DNA of 19,937 bases, taken from Phoronis ovalis (lineage: Eukaryota > Phoronida > Phoronidae). The translations under genes were made by a program, and so were the position numbers. Where the stretch lies: contig JAOXYB010010234.1 of NCBI GenBank assembly GCA_028565635.1, positions 1-19,937 of the forward strand, in the 5' to 3' direction. Positions 18,063-19,937 of this stretch are shown here, piece by piece (within the stretch, counting starts at the first letter, position 1; each line of letters opens with the position of its first letter). The notes below the pieces were generated by a model that ran no database searches, was not told the origin of the DNA, and was given only the letters and a program-made list of their open reading frames with translations.

Positions 18063-18266
18063 ATGTCATATATGTGCAAAACTTGTAATAAAAGTTATTC
18101 TAGTAAGAATGCACTGAAAAGTGGTAATTATAAACACGATGATGTTTATGATCAAGACTCGGATGAAAATAATGCATATCATGATACCGATAATGAACAA
18201 GAGAACACTTCTGACGAAAAAAATAAAATACTTCAGAAGATGATAGCCTTTAAGCAGAAGAATTAG
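18063..18266 (+). CDS. small ORF: C2H2-like finger followed by acidic tail, possibly decayed
   Basis: Sixty-seven residues inside the foldback interior. The start MSYMCKTCNKSY gives C-x2-C, then 12 residues and Gly-x3-His, so the first His of a C2H2 finger is replaced by Gly. An acidic stretch follows (DQDSDE, DTDNEQENTSDE), then a basic end (KQKN). After the TAG the same frame is broken repeatedly but reopens at about 18498-18552 with a similar acidic segment (EQDSEDSNTSEED) before a stop. This suggests a once longer protein now interrupted. The TATA box at 18000-18007 fits it. Whether it is expressed, and its family, are unknown. Confidence 0.35.
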   Translation: MSYMCKTCNKSYSSKNALKSGNYKHDDVYDQDSDENNAYHDTDNEQENTSDEKNKILQKMIAFKQKN

Positions 18267-18649
18267 GACATATTCCAATATCATATCATACCACTCTGAC
18301 ATATTATCTTGGACTGGTGACGGTTAAATGATTTACCGGAATACTATGATGAGTTCTAGAGGAACACGCTTTAGCAGTTTAGCAGTATTATATGATGAAT
18401 GACATAATACGATCTGCCGCCACTGCAGGATGGAGTCTGCTAAAAAAAAGCTGTGAGAATTATAAAGAGCCAACATCCTGAGCAAAAATCATGCATTGAA
18501 CAAGACTCGGAAGACTCGAATACTTCTGAAGAAGATAGCCGACTCCTGTCTTTCTAAAACTCATGCATGTAAACAAATTATAGTTATAATTAATCAATAA
18601 TTAAACAACTACGACCTCTTTTGGTTTACATTACACGCACGCTAGACAA

Positions 18650-19300
18650 TTTTATGTGGTGGCCACAGGTAGTGACCTTGTCAACTATTAAGTAGCTAAT
18701 TAAAATAAAATTGTTCAATTAAGCAGCCCACTGAGGTTTATTGGTCCAGCTTAAAGACTACTCGATTTACAACCAAAACATAAACCTTCATTTGGAGGCC
18801 CCTGGTGGTGACCTTGTCAACTATTACGTAATAAATTAAAAGGTAATCAGCCAATTAACATATCCAACTAAGTTTCATATTGTTACACACTATGCGACTT
18901 ATAAATAACAGAAAATGTTATCTGACCTGTGCCGGGTCCTGGCCGTGACCTTGTTCATTATTACGTAATCAATTAACATATAATTATTTACTCAAGCTGT
19001 ACACCAATTTTCATTACACTATCTCAAAAACTACATAGAGTTATAAAATAGTAACTTAAATTTCACGTGGCAACCTGGTGGTGATTTTGTTCACTATTAC
19101 GCAATACATTAATATATTACTGTTCATTTAACATGTCTACCAAATTTCACTACTCTATCTCAGACACTGCTGTAATAATAAAGAAAAAAGGTATACCTTC
19201 GTATGGTGGCCCCTTGTGGTGAACTTGATCAATCCACAGATAATTATTTACTTAACCTGTCCATCAATTTTCATTGTAGTAGGTCAAAAATAGTGGAGAT
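18650..19300 (-). repeat. right-arm tandem units, ~130-137 bp, about 5 copies
   Basis: These are the inverted counterparts of the left-arm units. CCAATTTTCAT-type boxes lie near 18745, 18868, 19003, 19139 and 19265, and GTGACCTTGTTCATTATTACGTAAT-type boxes near 18669, 18806, 18945, 19080 and 19215. The copy near 18945 is the closest to the left-arm copy at 16517. Confidence 0.75.
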
Positions 19301-19353
19301 ATAAACAAAAGAAAACGTGGAGTCACATTGCGTGCAAAAAACAGGGTCAATGA

Positions 19354-19937
19354 GTCCTAATATTGGAACGATAATGCGTACCTATGGTGTTGCTGAGTGA
19401 TGTCATCGGGCGTTTTAAAAACACATGTTTTGCGCAAAAAATCAAAACAATAGCGACTCCCTATAAGCTTAAATACACAATATAAATAAATTATATGATC
19501 TAGATAAGAAACAATGTGAACTGATATGACAAATACACCGAAATGCATTGTCTTGTTATGGCATTAAGTAGAAAACGCTTTTAATTCAAAATTATTAAAA
19601 TATTGTGTACGATGAAATGGAATGTAATAGTGACTAAGATTCATGACGCATGGTCTTTGATATATTTAATTTTTATGTTTTCTTTAAAAGAACAATCCAT
19701 AAATATTTTTTAAATAATCTGCATGTTTGGTCTGGGGATTTGATTTAAGAATGGAAATTTAACGAATTAAGTAAGACATTCCCTTAACAGTTGATTGCTT
19801 ATGAGTTAGTTGATAATTGTATTCACTATTGTTCTGTTTACTAAGGTTTCAACAGACAGGTGCGTACAACTCCATGACCACAGTATAAATTGTGTACTGC
19901 ACTTGACAGCCAACTTATATCACTCTACCAAAATATG
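19354..19937. other. no gene seen; AT-rich flank to window end
   Basis: No exon, RNA gene or repeat could be supported. TGATGTCATC at about 19398 is a CRE-like palindrome but is isolated. Confidence 0.4.

Larger units (their letters stand above)
16126..19353. mobile_element. large foldback element (~3.2 kb) with tandem-repeat arms
   Basis: The left end CTCAATGACCCTGTCATTTTG (from 16128) matches the reverse complement of the right end (CTCATTGACCCTGTTTTTTG, to 19353). The match continues through GCAATGTGA, CCACATTTT, TTTGTTTATATCTCCACTA and TTTTTGAC. Arms span about 16126-16670 and 18640-19353, in inverted orientation, around ~2 kb of unique DNA. Each arm is built from ~135-bp tandem units. 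Target duplication not identified, and no transposase is recognisable. It begins about 50 bp after the pseudogene at 14410-16077. Confidence 0.75.

Noticed and set aside
1-19937. tRNA, rRNA, CRISPR arrays and retroelement polymerase genes
   Set aside because: None could be recognised by reading both strands; short AT-rich hairpins did not fit any of these.

Overview
The window looks like AT-rich nuclear DNA of a metazoan, most likely a marine invertebrate and probably a mollusc such as a bivalve. The grounds are split genes with GT..AG introns whose phases join cleanly, AATAAA/ATTAAA signals, TATA boxes, many short inverted-repeat and foldback elements, 'TGACCT..AGGTCA' tandem repeats, and coding remnants of families expanded in lophotrochozoans. 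There are no bacterial-style operons or ribosome binding sites. The taxon is an inference; no sequence was searched.

Region by region. (1) 290-1356, minus: a compact two-exon gene for a ~49-residue secreted acidic peptide, with TATA box and poly(A) signal. (2) 2070-3300: diverged tandem repeats of about 190 and 260 bp. (3) 4476-6077: a foldback element with long inverted arms, CAGATTC-rich ends and an internal ~360-bp tandem unit. (4) 6289-6480, plus: a short SPOP-like (BTB/BACK) gene fragment. (5) 7962-8312: a 351-bp MITE-like element with 13-bp terminal inverted repeats. (6) 8338-10606, minus: the most interesting locus, a four-coding-exon gene for a secreted precursor with signal peptide, 23-Asp run, acidic spacer and a strongly basic 12-Cys C-terminus that fits two consecutive cystine-knot (ICK) patterns. 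Its first coding intron carries a minisatellite that has amplified the 5' splice site. (7) 11955-12164, plus: a possible Cys-rich terminal exon. (8) 12503-13909, minus: a NYN-domain nuclease gene whose tandem zinc fingers lie in the -1 frame. (9) 14410-16077, plus: a decayed copy of an unnamed, probably transposon-related gene ending in a C2H2-like finger, with a recognisable intron. (10) 16126-19353: a second large foldback with ~135-bp tandem units in both arms and a small TATA-driven zinc-finger-like ORF inside.

The two secreted-peptide genes (1 and 6) are on the same strand, share a phase-1 signal-peptide exon ending in a split G|AT Asp codon, and may be relatives, one keeping and one lacking the Cys-rich exons. 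The rest is mostly mobile-element debris and non-coding sequence.
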